From contig JAFUUM010000014.1 of assembly GCA_017477805.1 (NCBI GenBank), positions 1 to 5,793 on the forward strand: 5,793 bases of DNA, in the 5' to 3' direction. Made by a program: the position numbers and the translations under genes. The notes under the pieces are model-generated. The model had not been told where the DNA came from and ran no database searches. It saw only the letters and a list, made by a program, of their open reading frames with translations. This DNA comes from Lachnospiraceae bacterium. GTDB taxonomy: Bacteria > Bacillota > Clostridia > Lachnospirales > Lachnospiraceae. Below are positions 5,793-5,793 of the stretch, piece after piece; positions within the stretch are counted from its first letter, which is position 1; each line of letters opens with the position of its first letter.

Positions 5793-5793
5793 T

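Overview
The window looks like ordinary chromosomal DNA from a low-to-mid GC member of the Clostridia, most plausibly a gut-type Lachnospiraceae. That placement is inferred from protein style (a single-domain flavin oxidoreductase with a terminal cysteine cluster, a GPH-type sugar symporter, a CFWC-type MsrA), strong AGGAGG-like ribosome binding sites and very tight gene packing. No marker gene is present, so the organism call stays soft. No mobile element, CRISPR array, tRNA or rRNA is visible.

Layout. Positions 1-1520 carry three plus-strand genes: the 3' part of an Old Yellow Enzyme-family NADH:flavin oxidoreductase (cut by the left window edge), a 78-residue methionine-rich protein of unknown function, and msrA. 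Both junctions are four-base ATGA overlaps, so the three are very likely one translationally coupled operon with a redox or oxidative-repair flavour. A strong hairpin at about 1505-1545 separates this operon from a convergent minus-strand operon. The hairpin contains the stop codons and last codons of both flanking genes and has a U-tract on each strand, so it should terminate both transcripts.

Positions 1528-5793 carry four minus-strand genes. In transcription order (right to left) they are a GPH/MelB-type sugar:cation symporter cut by the right window edge, an alpha/beta-hydrolase of the lysophospholipase/monoacylglycerol lipase type, proA (glutamate-5-semialdehyde dehydrogenase, proline synthesis), and an sce7726-like protein with a PD-(D/E)xK nuclease-like core. 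The gaps are 47, 18 and 18 bases, which fits one transcript. A possible extra promoter lies just upstream of proA, inside the end of the hydrolase gene. proB, the usual partner of proA, is not in the window.

There is no stretch above 300 bases without a gene. I see no clear undescribed multi-gene system. The points most worth a second look are the methionine-rich small protein coupled to MsrA, the shared-stop bidirectional terminator, the nuclease-like sce7726 gene behind proA, and the non-standard cysteine spacing in the flavin oxidoreductase.
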